From the NCBI GenBank assembly GCA_028687645.1, contig JAQTZQ010000016.1, positions 1-39,207 of the forward strand: a stretch of DNA of 39,207 bases. The letters run 5' to 3'. Position numbers and translations under genes: made by a program. The stretch is from Rhodocyclaceae bacterium (GTDB lineage Bacteria; Pseudomonadota; Gammaproteobacteria; Burkholderiales; Rhodocyclaceae). The notes under the pieces were generated by a model. That model was not told the origin of the DNA and did no database searches. It worked only from the letters and a program-made list of their open reading frames with translations. Shown piece after piece: positions 25,407 through 33,989 of this stretch (the stretch's first letter is position 1; each line of letters begins with the position of its first letter).

Positions 25407-26468
25407 ATGAATGCCGCCTATGCCAACTTTGCCGGGCTTGACCTGCTCGCCTCCGCCGTCCTCCTGATTGATGATGGACTACTCATCCGCTACATCAATC
25501 CGGCGGGTGAAAACCTGCTCGCCGTTAGTGCGCGCGCCGTCACCGGCAAACCACTTAGCGCCGTTTGTCGTCCCTCGCTCACGCTGCAATCTGCGATGGA
25601 CAACGGGCTGGCCAATAATTGGGGCTACACCGGGCAGAATATCGAGTTGCAGCTCAGCAACGGCGAAAAACTGCATCTCAACTGTACGGTCACACCGCTC
25701 CGCTCAAAGCTGGCGGCTGGCGTACGTTTGCTGCTGGAGTTGCAGCCCATTGAACATCAACTGGCGGCAACGCGTGAAGAACGCCTGATCGAGCAACAAC
25801 AGGCCAGCCGCGAACTGATCCGCAATCTGGCACATGAAATCAAGAATCCGCTCGGCGGCATACGCGGCGCTGCGCAGTTGCTCGAACATGAGTTGAACAA
25901 CCCCTCGCTCAAGGAATACACCCAGGTCATCATCAAAGAGGCCGACCGCTTGCAGGATTTGATGCAGCGCTTATTGACGCCGCATCGCGCGATGTTGCCG
26001 GCGACGGTCAATATCCACGAAATTCTCGAACGCGTGCGCAGCCTGATGACTGCCGAATTCCCCGGCTCACTCACGGTGCGCCGCGACTACGACACCAGCC
26101 TGCCGGAGCTGATCGGCGACCGTGAACAACTGATCCAGGCCGTTCTCAACATCACGCGCAACGCCGCCCAGGCGATGAACGGCGAGGGGCAAATCATTTT
26201 GCGGACACGCTCCCTGCGCCAAGTCACGCTGGCCAAGAAGCGTTTTCGGCTGGCAATGGAAATCAAGGTCATTGATAACGGCCCGGGCATCCCGGAGACG
26301 ATTCGTGAACGCATGTTTTACCCGCTGGTTTCCGGTCGCGAAGGCGGTAGCGGGCTGGGGCTGACGATTGCCCAGAATTTTGTCCAGCATCATCACGGCA
26401 CGATTGACTGCACCAGCCAGCCGGGCGAAACCGTCTTTACGCTGCGCCTGCCGGTCGAACAGGCCTGA
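25407..26468 (+). CDS. ntrB: Nitrogen regulation sensor kinase NtrB (GlnL)
   Basis: Cytoplasmic two-component kinase that phosphorylates NtrC when nitrogen is short and, with PII (GlnB), dephosphorylates it when nitrogen is ample. The 353 aa carry an N-terminal PAS domain (about 5-120), HisKA with H143 in NLAHEIKNPLGG, and the ATPase domain with N box NITRNAAQAM, G1 DNGPGIPE and G2 GGSGLGLTIAQN. There is no membrane segment. No Shine-Dalgarno sequence is visible and a -10 box lies right before the ATG. ntrC starts 49 bp downstream. The pair is separate from glnA, unlike the enteric glnALG operon. Confidence 0.95.
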   Translation: MNAAYANFAGLDLLASAVLLIDDGLLIRYINPAGENLLAVSARAVTGKPLSAVCRPSLTLQSAMDNGLANNWGYTGQNIELQLSNGEKLHLNCTVTPLRSKLAAGVRLLLELQPIEHQLAATREERLIEQQQASRELIRNLAHEIKNPLGGIRGAAQLLEHELNNPSLKEYTQVIIKEADRLQDLMQRLLTPHRAMLPATVNIHEILERVRSLMTAEFPGSLTVRRDYDTSLPELIGDREQLIQAVLNITRNAAQAMNGEGQIILRTRSLRQVTLAKKRFRLAMEIKVIDNGPGIPETIRERMFYPLVSGREGGSGLGLTIAQNFVQHHHGTIDCTSQPGETVFTLRLPVEQA

Positions 26469-26517
26469 GTTTTGCTTTAACTTCACTCATTGCAACGACC
26501 TGATGGGCAAAAATAAT

Positions 26518-27930
26518 ATGAAACCGGTCTGGATCGTCGACGACGATCGCTCCATCCGCTGGGTGCTGGAAAAAACCCTGAGCCGCGAAGGCATCCCGTT
26601 CAAGAGCTTCGCCTCGGCGACGGAAGCCATTTCGCAACTGGAACTCGGCGCCGAACCGCCGCAGGTGCTGCTCTCCGACATCCGCATGCCCGGCCAGTCA
26701 GGCTTGGAGTTGTTGCAGGAAGTAAAAACCCGCTTCCCTTCGGTGCCGGTCATCATCATGACCGCCTACTCCGATCTCGAAAGCGCGGTGGCAGCCTTCC
26801 AGGGCGGCGCGTTTGAATACCTGCCGAAGCCCTTTGATGTCGATCAGGCCGTTGAGCTGATTCAGCGCGCCATCGACGAATCAATGCACCAAACAGGTGC
26901 GGCCGAAGAAGAAGGCTTGGCGCCGGAGATTTTGGGTCAGGCGCCGGCGATGCAAGAAGTCTTTCGCGCCATCGGTCGCCTGGCGCTTTCCAACGCCACG
27001 GTTTTGATTACCGGTGAATCCGGTTCCGGCAAGGAGTTGGTGGCTCGTGCCCTGCATCGCCACAGCATGCGGGCTGACAAACCATTCGTTGCGATCAACA
27101 CGGCGGCGATTCCCAAGGATTTGCTGGAGTCGGAGCTGTTCGGCCACGAGCGCGGTTCGTTCACCGGTGCGCAGGCACAGCGGCGCGGTCGCTTTGAGCA
27201 AGCCGAGAACGGCACGCTGTTTCTCGATGAAATCGGCGACATGCCCTCCGAGCTGCAAACCCGCTTGTTGCGCGTGCTATCCGATGGCCATTTTTACCGG
27301 GTTGGTGGCCATTCGCCGATCAAGGCCAACGTGCGCGTCATCGCCGCGACGCATCAAAACCTTGAAACGCGCGTTAAGGATGGACTGTTCCGCGAGGATT
27401 TGTACCATCGCCTGAACGTTATCCGTATTCGGCTGCCTTCATTGCGCGAGCGCCGTGAAGATATTCCCTTGCTGACCAAACACTTTATGCAGAAAAGTGC
27501 GCGTGAGCTAGGCGTTGAGGCCAAACGCCTGGCCGAGCCGGCGCTCAAGTACCTGAGCGGGCTGGATTTCCAAGGCAATGTGCGCCAGTTGGAAAATCTC
27601 TGCCACTGGCTAACCGTGATGGCGCCCGGCCAGCAGATTGAAATCGGCGATTTGCCGGTTGAATTGCGCGAAGCCACACCAACGAGCATGGCGACCGACT
27701 GGGAGAGTGCCCTGGAAGCCGAGGTCACCCGCTTGCTGGCGCGCGGCGTACCGGATGTGCATGGCCTGTTGGTGCAGCGCTTTGAACGAATTCTGATTAC
27801 CGGCGCCCTGGCGCACACTGGCGGGCGGCGTATTGAAGCGGCACAGGCATTGGGCATCGGGCGCAATACCATTACCCGCAAGATTGCCGAATTGCACATT
27901 GACGGCGACAAGGAAAGCACCGCCGAGTAA
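26518..27930 (+). CDS. ntrC: Nitrogen regulator NtrC (GlnG), sigma54 enhancer-binding protein
   Basis: Activates sigma54 promoters such as the one before glnA. The 470 aa are divided into a receiver (phosphoacceptor D54 in VLLSDIRMPG), an AAA+ domain (Walker A GESGSGKE, Walker B GTLFLDEIGD, arginine finger region FREDLYHRLNV) and a C-terminal Fis-type helix-turn-helix (RIEAAQALGIGRNTITRKI). The sigma54-contacting loop reads GSFTGA instead of the usual GAFTGA. ATG 26518 was chosen because it places the Asp at 54 and gives the normal 470-residue length; ATG 26503 is an alternative. Confidence 0.95.
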   Translation: MKPVWIVDDDRSIRWVLEKTLSREGIPFKSFASATEAISQLELGAEPPQVLLSDIRMPGQSGLELLQEVKTRFPSVPVIIMTAYSDLESAVAAFQGGAFEYLPKPFDVDQAVELIQRAIDESMHQTGAAEEEGLAPEILGQAPAMQEVFRAIGRLALSNATVLITGESGSGKELVARALHRHSMRADKPFVAINTAAIPKDLLESELFGHERGSFTGAQAQRRGRFEQAENGTLFLDEIGDMPSELQTRLLRVLSDGHFYRVGGHSPIKANVRVIAATHQNLETRVKDGLFREDLYHRLNVIRIRLPSLRERREDIPLLTKHFMQKSARELGVEAKRLAEPALKYLSGLDFQGNVRQLENLCHWLTVMAPGQQIEIGDLPVELREATPTSMATDWESALEAEVTRLLARGVPDVHGLLVQRFERILITGALAHTGGRRIEAAQALGIGRNTITRKIAELHIDGDKESTAE

Positions 27931-27990
27931 GCCTTGGAGAGGGCAAACGAAGGCCGCCTGAAGCACCAAGCCGCATTGTAAAATCGGCGC

Positions 27991-28785
27991 ATGACGCTGA
28001 TTGATCCCGTTTTGCTCAAATCCCGCCTCGGCGCCATGGCCGGTCGCTTCGACGTTGACGTCCTGGCTGAATGCGACTCCAGCAACAGTGAATTGCTACG
28101 TCGCGCCGAACAAGGCGCGCCGGCAGGCAGCGTCATTGTCGCCGAGCAACAAACAGCCGGTCGTGGGCGGCGTGGCCGGCAATGGCTATCCGCCCCCGCC
28201 ACCAGCCTGACCTTTTCATTACTCTGGCGCTTTGATGGTTCTGCGGCAAAATTATCCGGGCTTTCGCTGGCCATTGGCGCTGGCCTGGCTCGCGCACTCG
28301 AACAACTCGGCGCGCAAGGTATTTGTCTGAAATGGCCGAACGACGTTTTGCTACGCAACGGTGACGATTACGCCAAGCTCGCCGGGATCCTGATCGAACT
28401 CGCCTCTGACCGCCGAGGCACCCAGGTGGTGATCGGTATCGGCCTGAATTTACATCCCCCTGCTGGCGACTTGCCCCAGCCCACTGCCGGCCTGAGTCAG
28501 GCAATGGGCACATTACCGGAGCGCCACACGCTACTGGCAGCCATTTTGATCGCCCTCGCAGAGATACTGGAGATCGTTACGGTCAACGGCTTTTTTGCCG
28601 TAAAAAATGAATGGCAAGCTCGCCATGCCTGGCAGGGCCAAGCAGTTCAGCTCCTGGCCGATGCCGAGACACCACTTATCGGTCGCTGTTTGGGGGTCGA
28701 TGCTGATGGCGCCTTGCTGCTGGACACTGGCACGAGCATCGAGCGGATTTTTTCTGGCGACGTCAGCCTGAGACGCCACGGATGA
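27991..28785 (+). CDS. birA: Biotin-[acetyl-CoA carboxylase] ligase BirA, without HTH domain
   Basis: Activates biotin to biotinyl-AMP and attaches it to carrier protein lysines. The 264-aa protein has the catalytic core with CDSSNSELL, the biotin-AMP loop AGRGRRGRQW, KWPNDVLL, KLAGILIE and VVIGIGLNL, and the small SH3-like C-terminal domain (GRCLGVDADGALLLD). The winged-helix repressor domain of enteric BirA is absent, so it should not regulate transcription. The ATG of coaX overlaps its stop (ATGA), indicating coupling. The downstream partner matches common betaproteobacterial order. Confidence 0.93.
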   Translation: MTLIDPVLLKSRLGAMAGRFDVDVLAECDSSNSELLRRAEQGAPAGSVIVAEQQTAGRGRRGRQWLSAPATSLTFSLLWRFDGSAAKLSGLSLAIGAGLARALEQLGAQGICLKWPNDVLLRNGDDYAKLAGILIELASDRRGTQVVIGIGLNLHPPAGDLPQPTAGLSQAMGTLPERHTLLAAILIALAEILEIVTVNGFFAVKNEWQARHAWQGQAVQLLADAETPLIGRCLGVDADGALLLDTGTSIERIFSGDVSLRRHG

Positions 28786-29507
28786 TCCTCTGTATCGACA
28801 GCGGCAATACGCGCATCAAGTGGGGTCTGCACGATGGGCAACAATGGCTGGCCAGCGACGCACTAAGCCATGGCGATGTCACCCAGTTGCAACGGTTAAC
28901 CACCGCCTATCCACCTCCCGCGCAGATTCTCCTGGCCAATGTCGCCGGCGAAGCTGCTGCCACAAACATTTCCCAGCAGTTAAAGCGCTGGAAGAAGCCA
29001 ATTTTCGAGCTCAAGACGACCGCCCAACAGGGTGGCGTGACAAATCTTTACAAAACCCCGGAGCGCCTCGGAATCGATCGTTGGTGCGCGCTCATTGCTG
29101 TCCGTAATTTGTTCAAAAGTGCCTGCGTGGTCGTCATGGCTGGCACCGCGACAACGATCGACACGCTGGATAATGACGGCAACTTTCTGGGCGGGCTGAT
29201 TCTCCCGGGCTGCGACTTGATGCGCCACGCCCTGACCAGCGGAACCGCTGACCTGGCCCTCGCCGATGGGCACTATGCTGCCTATCCACGCAACACTGAA
29301 GACGCCATTTTGACCGGCACAATTGAGGCACAGGTCGGTGCTATTGAGCGCGCTTTTCAGCGTTTGCCAGCAAACAGGAAGTCTTGCATCCTTTCTGGAG
29401 GAAATGCCGGCAGACTTGCCCCGCACCTTGTCATACCATTTACCGAAGCGCAGAATCTGCCACTTGAAGGTTTACTAACGCTGGCCAGAGAAAATTTGAA
29501 AGCGTAG
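28782..29507 (+). CDS. coaX: Type III pantothenate kinase CoaX
   Basis: First step of coenzyme A synthesis. The 241-aa ASKHA-fold protein has the N-terminal phosphate-binding motif CIDSGNTRIKWG, the central YKTPERLGIDRW and the second phosphate-binding motif GTATTIDTLDNDGNFLGGLILPG. It overlaps birA by 4 bp and the HD-GYP gene follows after 13 bp. It is of the type III class, distinct from CoaA. Confidence 0.93.
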   Translation: MILCIDSGNTRIKWGLHDGQQWLASDALSHGDVTQLQRLTTAYPPPAQILLANVAGEAAATNISQQLKRWKKPIFELKTTAQQGGVTNLYKTPERLGIDRWCALIAVRNLFKSACVVVMAGTATTIDTLDNDGNFLGGLILPGCDLMRHALTSGTADLALADGHYAAYPRNTEDAILTGTIEAQVGAIERAFQRLPANRKSCILSGGNAGRLAPHLVIPFTEAQNLPLEGLLTLARENLKA

Positions 29508-29520
29508 CGCCCATTCGACC

Positions 29521-30822
29521 ATGGATATCATTTCTGTCGCCGATTTAAAAATCGGCATGTTCGTTGCTGAGCCTGACTGCTCCTGGATCGAGTTTCCCTT
29601 TGCCCTGCAAGGCTTTGTGATCTCGAAGCCGGAACAGGTTGACCTCTTTCAAACCAAATGTCGTTTCGTGTACATTGACCGTAGCAGATCGTTGGCGGGT
29701 CACTTTGCGGAAGAAATTCGCACCAAGGATGCTGCCCTCAAGGCCACTCCGTTCTACACATCCCAAGCGGAAATCGACGACAAGAACGGAAAATCCGGCA
29801 TCACTGGAATGACGTTTGACTCCAGCCAGCGACGGCGCCGGTTTCTCGATTTTTTGCATCGCCAGGACAGCAGCGAAGGGGCACGCGAACTGTCGCGCGA
29901 ACTGGAATACATTGAACCTCGCTACGATGAATTGTTGCGCTCATTGCAGCAAACCTTCAAATCCATCTCAGCCGAGCACGCGATTGACATTCATAGCTTG
30001 CGCGAAGGTTTGCGCGATATGTCAGGCAGTCTCAAGCGTAACCCCGACGCTTTGATGTGGCTATTGCGCCTGAAGCACTCTGATCAATACAGCTTTGACC
30101 ACGCCATGGATGTGGCCGTTAATTTATTGCTGCTCGGCACCCATATCGGCTGGCGTGGCGAGCGTTTGATCGGACTCGGGCTGGCCGGTATTTTTCAGGA
30201 TGTTGGAAAAATTCAGTTACCGGCAGAAGTACTCGCCAAAACCGGCGCCCTGAGCGCCGATGAACAAGCCCTGATCCGCTCCCATGTCGCCAGCTCGCTG
30301 GAGATTCTTTACTCCCTGACGGGAATCCCGGGCGAAGTTTTACTGACGGTCTCCCGGCACCATGAACGCTGGGACGGTAGCGGTTATCCGCAGGCGCTCA
30401 AGTACGAAAAGATCTGTCTGGCAGGGCAAATGGCCGGTCTGATAGATTCATTTTGCGCGATGCTAAAAAACAAGCCATATCGCACCGCCATCAGCTACCA
30501 ACAAGCGCAGGAAGAATTATTCAATCTGCGCGACAAAAAATTCAATCCAGTATTGATCGAACAGTTTGTGCAGTGCATCGGGCTCTACCCGATTGGCACA
30601 TTGGTTGAACTGAACACGGGTGAAGTTGCTGCGGTGATCCAGCAAAATCGGGTCAAACGCGCTCGCCCCAGAGTGCTCTTGATGCTCGACGCCAACAAGG
30701 AACGCATGATGGGTTATCGAGTTCTCGATCTTCGGGATCCGGAGCACAAGAAAATCAGTGTTCTGAAAGCTCTGCCGAATGACGCTTACGGCCTCATCCC
30801 AAATGACTATTACCTTGGATAA
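29521..30822 (+). CDS. HD-GYP domain protein with N-terminal DUF3391, metal-site residues altered
   Basis: A 433-aa protein with an N-terminal DUF3391-like region (DIISVADLKIGMFVAEPD, about 1-130) and an HD-GYP domain (about 180-340), the family of c-di-GMP phosphodiesterases. H194, H255, HHE 280-282 and SGYP 287-290 are kept. But the HD doublet is QD (FQDVGK, Q226) and the later Asp of the 'DxxDA' motif is Cys312 (DSFCAM). These changes remove expected metal ligands, so activity is doubtful and a sensing or adaptor role is possible. A C-terminal segment of about 90 residues follows. It starts 13 bp after coaX and overlaps the EAL gene. Confidence 0.88.
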   Translation: MDIISVADLKIGMFVAEPDCSWIEFPFALQGFVISKPEQVDLFQTKCRFVYIDRSRSLAGHFAEEIRTKDAALKATPFYTSQAEIDDKNGKSGITGMTFDSSQRRRRFLDFLHRQDSSEGARELSRELEYIEPRYDELLRSLQQTFKSISAEHAIDIHSLREGLRDMSGSLKRNPDALMWLLRLKHSDQYSFDHAMDVAVNLLLLGTHIGWRGERLIGLGLAGIFQDVGKIQLPAEVLAKTGALSADEQALIRSHVASSLEILYSLTGIPGEVLLTVSRHHERWDGSGYPQALKYEKICLAGQMAGLIDSFCAMLKNKPYRTAISYQQAQEELFNLRDKKFNPVLIEQFVQCIGLYPIGTLVELNTGEVAAVIQQNRVKRARPRVLLMLDANKERMMGYRVLDLRDPEHKKISVLKALPNDAYGLIPNDYYLG

Positions 30823-32491
30823 CAGCGACGGTTACATTGATTTTTCCAGCTTCGGTCTCGACCAGGAAGCCTTGCGCTCGCTGGCGGCGATTGGTCCGCT
30901 ATGGCGCGCAGCAGTCAGGGAAGTTGCAGAACAAAATCAAGCCAGTCGGCTATCACCTGAATTTTTTGCCTTGACCGCAGAGTTGGCAAACTCGCTCAGC
31001 AATATCGACTGGCAAACGAACTGGATGCATGCATGGCATCGAATGCATGGCCGGGGTACTTCGCTGGTGGTGATTTTCAGTATTTTTTTCCAGGCCAGTG
31101 CGCGCTGCGAAAGCGACCTGTTTGGTAGCGTCCAGACACCTCAGAAAATACATATCGAGCTTCTTTCCATTCTGCGCCGTAGCGTCGTTGCGGCAGTCAG
31201 TTGTGCCATCGAGTTGGGCGAGCAGGCCCGAGGGGCGGAGGATGGCATTCAGGGCGAACTGATGGCCTTGCGCTGGTTGGGTGAAATGCCAGACGCTGAT
31301 TTGCCATTAGCCGTGCTCTCTGTAGCGCTGGATAACCGTAACCAGGCCGATCAACTGGGCGCCAGCGACCTGCAAAACCTGCCAGGAACGCTCTCTGAAC
31401 GACTCAGGGGCTTGTTGCGTCCACAGGATCGGTTATTTGCCGGACGCGATGGCGAATGGTTGCTGTTGCTGCCCAGCCTGCATTCGATGGTCCAGGCAGC
31501 GCTGGCTGCCGAGCAGATTCAACGCGCTTTCGCCGAGCCTATTAGCCTCTTGAGTGGGCGCATGATCATGCTCAAAGTCGTTATCGGTGCGGCCATGATG
31601 CCCGAACACGCGACTGATGGTGAAACCTTGCTCCAGGCCGCCCGCCTCGCACGTTGGAGTATTGTCTCGGGGCGGGCGGGATTTGCCTGGTATCACGAGG
31701 GATTGAGTTGCGACTGGCAGGCCCGCCACGGGAAACTGGAAGAACTGCGAGAAGCCTTGCAGCACGATGAATTGGCGCTTTATCTACAACCCCAGATCGA
31801 GGTTGAAAATAACACCTGCGTAGGCGCTGAACTCTTGCTGCGCTGGCAGCGAAAAAATGGGGATTGGGTACCGCCGCCGTTAATTGTCGAGATGCTCGAA
31901 GAAAACGGTTGGCGCCCGATTTTCACCGATTGGTTAATCCGTCAGGCCATGCGGATTTCAACTGATCTGGAGGCTGCCGGGATCAATATTTCGCTATCCA
32001 TCAACCTGACTGCCGCTGATATGCTGGATAGCGATTTGCCGGAACTGTTTGCCCAGTGCCTTGAAACCTGGGGACTTTCCGGCAATCGTTTCACCCTCGA
32101 ATTAACTGAGTCGGTCATGATGGTAGACCGCGACACCGCGCTCACCGTCATGCATAAACTCAAGGCGCTTGGTTTCAAATTGGCGCTGGATGATTTTGGC
32201 ACCGGCTATTCCTCACTCAGTTATCTGGCCAACCTGCCGATTAGCGAAATCAAGATTGATCGATCCTTTGTTATTGCCATTTTCAATTCACTGGACAGTC
32301 TGCGCATTGTGCGCACAATTATCGACCTGACCCGCGACATGGGCATGGTGCCGCTGGCCGAGGGGGTAGAGGACGAGCTTCAGCAAGAGCAGCTACGCGC
32401 CCTGGGTTGCACTTTGGCCCAAGGTTATCTCTACGCCAAGCCAATGAATCTGGATACATTTATTGCCTGGCATCTGGCACGTCAGACTTGA
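30779..32491 (+). CDS. Degenerate GGDEF plus EAL domain c-di-GMP phosphodiesterase
   Basis: A 570-aa cytoplasmic protein. Residues about 1-150 are helical and unassigned. The middle (about 160-310) is a GGDEF fold whose signature has decayed to GRDGEW, so no cyclase activity is expected. The C-terminal EAL domain (about 320-570) reads ELL in place of EAL but keeps the Glu, the Asn of SINLT, LELTES, the DDFGTGYSSL loop, the Lys of EIKIDRSF and the AEGVED Glu, so c-di-GMP hydrolysis to pGpG is likely. The start ATG 30779 overlaps the HD-GYP gene by 44 bp; ATG 30803 is an alternative with 20 bp overlap. Translational coupling to the HD-GYP protein is implied. Confidence 0.88.
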   Translation: MTLTASSQMTITLDNSDGYIDFSSFGLDQEALRSLAAIGPLWRAAVREVAEQNQASRLSPEFFALTAELANSLSNIDWQTNWMHAWHRMHGRGTSLVVIFSIFFQASARCESDLFGSVQTPQKIHIELLSILRRSVVAAVSCAIELGEQARGAEDGIQGELMALRWLGEMPDADLPLAVLSVALDNRNQADQLGASDLQNLPGTLSERLRGLLRPQDRLFAGRDGEWLLLLPSLHSMVQAALAAEQIQRAFAEPISLLSGRMIMLKVVIGAAMMPEHATDGETLLQAARLARWSIVSGRAGFAWYHEGLSCDWQARHGKLEELREALQHDELALYLQPQIEVENNTCVGAELLLRWQRKNGDWVPPPLIVEMLEENGWRPIFTDWLIRQAMRISTDLEAAGINISLSINLTAADMLDSDLPELFAQCLETWGLSGNRFTLELTESVMMVDRDTALTVMHKLKALGFKLALDDFGTGYSSLSYLANLPISEIKIDRSFVIAIFNSLDSLRIVRTIIDLTRDMGMVPLAEGVEDELQQEQLRALGCTLAQGYLYAKPMNLDTFIAWHLARQT

Positions 32492-32547
32492 GTTAACGGC
32501 GGTCAGCGGGGAGAATCCACCGTTATTGATTTATCCGCGAGGCGTCC

Positions 32548-32949
32548 ATGTTCGATCCGCTCATCAATAACCTGCCAGCCTTTGCCAGCTTTTTTGCCAC
32601 CGCCATTGCATTGCTGCTGGCCTTTGCGCTGCTTTACGATTTCATCACGCCCTACAACGAACTAGCCCTGATCCGCGAGGGCAACAGCGCTGCGGCCGTT
32701 ACGCTCGCGGGTGCCATCATTGGTTTTGCCCTGCCGATCGCTGTTTCGGTGGCGGTCAGTCACAATCTCTACGCCATGATTGGCTGGGCGGTGGTGGCCG
32801 GGGCCGTGCAATTGATGGTCTATGTGGCGGCACGATTGCTGCTGCCGCAAATCAACGAATCCATCCCGCAGGGCAAAATCGCCTCGGGAATTTTTCTCGC
32901 ATCGCTCTCGATTGGCGTCGGCATTCTCAACGCCGGTTGCATTATTTGA
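32548..32949 (+). CDS. DUF350 inner-membrane protein (YjfL family)
   Basis: A 133-aa integral membrane protein with four predicted helices (about 13-33, 49-69, 75-98, 112-132), the DUF350 signature. Pairs of conserved acidic/amide residues (NELALIREGNSAAAVTLAG) lie between helices 1 and 2. Its function is unknown; relatives are often linked to PspA or ATP-grasp genes in envelope clusters. GAGG lies 6 bases before ATG 32548. It starts a tight plus-strand module: the SPFH gene follows after 16 bp. Confidence 0.88.
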   Translation: MFDPLINNLPAFASFFATAIALLLAFALLYDFITPYNELALIREGNSAAAVTLAGAIIGFALPIAVSVAVSHNLYAMIGWAVVAGAVQLMVYVAARLLLPQINESIPQGKIASGIFLASLSIGVGILNAGCII

Positions 32950-32965
32950 ACCTTAGGAGACAAAC

Positions 32966-33979
32966 ATGGCCCTGATGGACTTTATCAAGAAGCAATTTAT
33001 CGACATCCTGCAATGGACCGAGGATGGCGACGGGACGCTGGCCTGGCGCTTCCCGATGGCAGAGATGGAAATCCAGAACGGTGCCAGCCTCACGGTGCGC
33101 GATTCGCAATTGGCGCTCTTCGTCAATGAAGGCACCGTGGCCGATGTTTTTGCGCCGGGCATGTACAGACTAACGACGCAAACGCTGCCCGTCCTGACTT
33201 ACCTTAAGAACTGGGACAAGCTGTTCGAATCCCCGTTCAAGTCCGACCTCTACTTCTTCTCGACCCGCGCCCAGCTTGACCAAAAATGGGGCACGCCGAA
33301 CCCGATTACGATTCGCGACAAAGAATTTGGCATTGTCCGCCTGCGCGCCTTTGGTATTTATTCTTATCACCTGACCGATGCCAAAACCTTCTACCAGAAG
33401 ATTTCTGGCACTCGCGAGAGTTACACCCGCGAAGAACTCGAAGGCCAGCTACGCAACACCATGGTCGCCGGGATGACCGACTTGTTCGGCGAATCCGGCG
33501 TCGCCTTTATCGACATGGCCTCGAATCAGGATGAATTCGGCAAGGCGATGCACGCCAAGATGACGCCAATGTTTGCCGAATACGGCCTGACGCTCGATTC
33601 GCTGGTGGTGCAAAATGTCTCGCTGCCAGAAGAGTTGCAGAAGATTCTCGACCAGAAAATCGGCATGAACATGATCGGCGACATGCAGCGCTTCACCCAG
33701 TATCAAGTTGCCAGCAGCATCCCGGATGCCGCCAAGAATGAGGGCGGGCTGGCTGCGATGGGCGTTGGCCTCGGCGCCGGCATGGGTTTTGGTCAGGTCA
33801 TGGGGCAAACCATGGGCCAGGCTTTGCAACCGCAAGCCGGAGCGGCCCCGGTTGCACCGATCTCAGCAGATGACATCGTTGCGACGCTGGAAAAACTGCA
33901 CGGGCTGGTCACCAAGGGCATTCTCAGCCAGGCCGAATTTGAGACCAAGAAAGCAGAATTGCTCAAAAAACTGAGTTGA
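32966..33979 (+). CDS. SPFH/Band-7-like protein of the YdjI ('virion core-like') family with SHOCT tail
   Basis: A 337-aa protein with an SPFH-like domain (about 20-240; EIQNGASLTVRDSQLALFVN, GMYRLTTQTLPVL, SLPEELQKILDQKIGM). A Gly/Met-rich linker (about 255-290) follows, then a C-terminal SHOCT domain (ADDIVATLEKLHGLVTKGIL...LLKKLS). There is no transmembrane helix at the N-terminus, so membrane contact is probably through partners or assembly. The B. subtilis relative YdjI is linked to PspA (family knowledge). TTAGGAG lies 7 bases before ATG 32966. It lies 16 bp after the DUF350 gene and 10 bp before the DUF4178 gene. Confidence 0.88.
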   Translation: MALMDFIKKQFIDILQWTEDGDGTLAWRFPMAEMEIQNGASLTVRDSQLALFVNEGTVADVFAPGMYRLTTQTLPVLTYLKNWDKLFESPFKSDLYFFSTRAQLDQKWGTPNPITIRDKEFGIVRLRAFGIYSYHLTDAKTFYQKISGTRESYTREELEGQLRNTMVAGMTDLFGESGVAFIDMASNQDEFGKAMHAKMTPMFAEYGLTLDSLVVQNVSLPEELQKILDQKIGMNMIGDMQRFTQYQVASSIPDAAKNEGGLAAMGVGLGAGMGFGQVMGQTMGQALQPQAGAAPVAPISADDIVATLEKLHGLVTKGILSQAEFETKKAELLKKLS

Positions 33980-33989
33980 CCGTAGCAAA

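Noticed and set aside
32492..32547. AACGG/CCGTT hairpin between the EAL gene and the DUF350 gene
   Set aside because: The stem is short with a long loop and no T tract, so it does not support a terminator.
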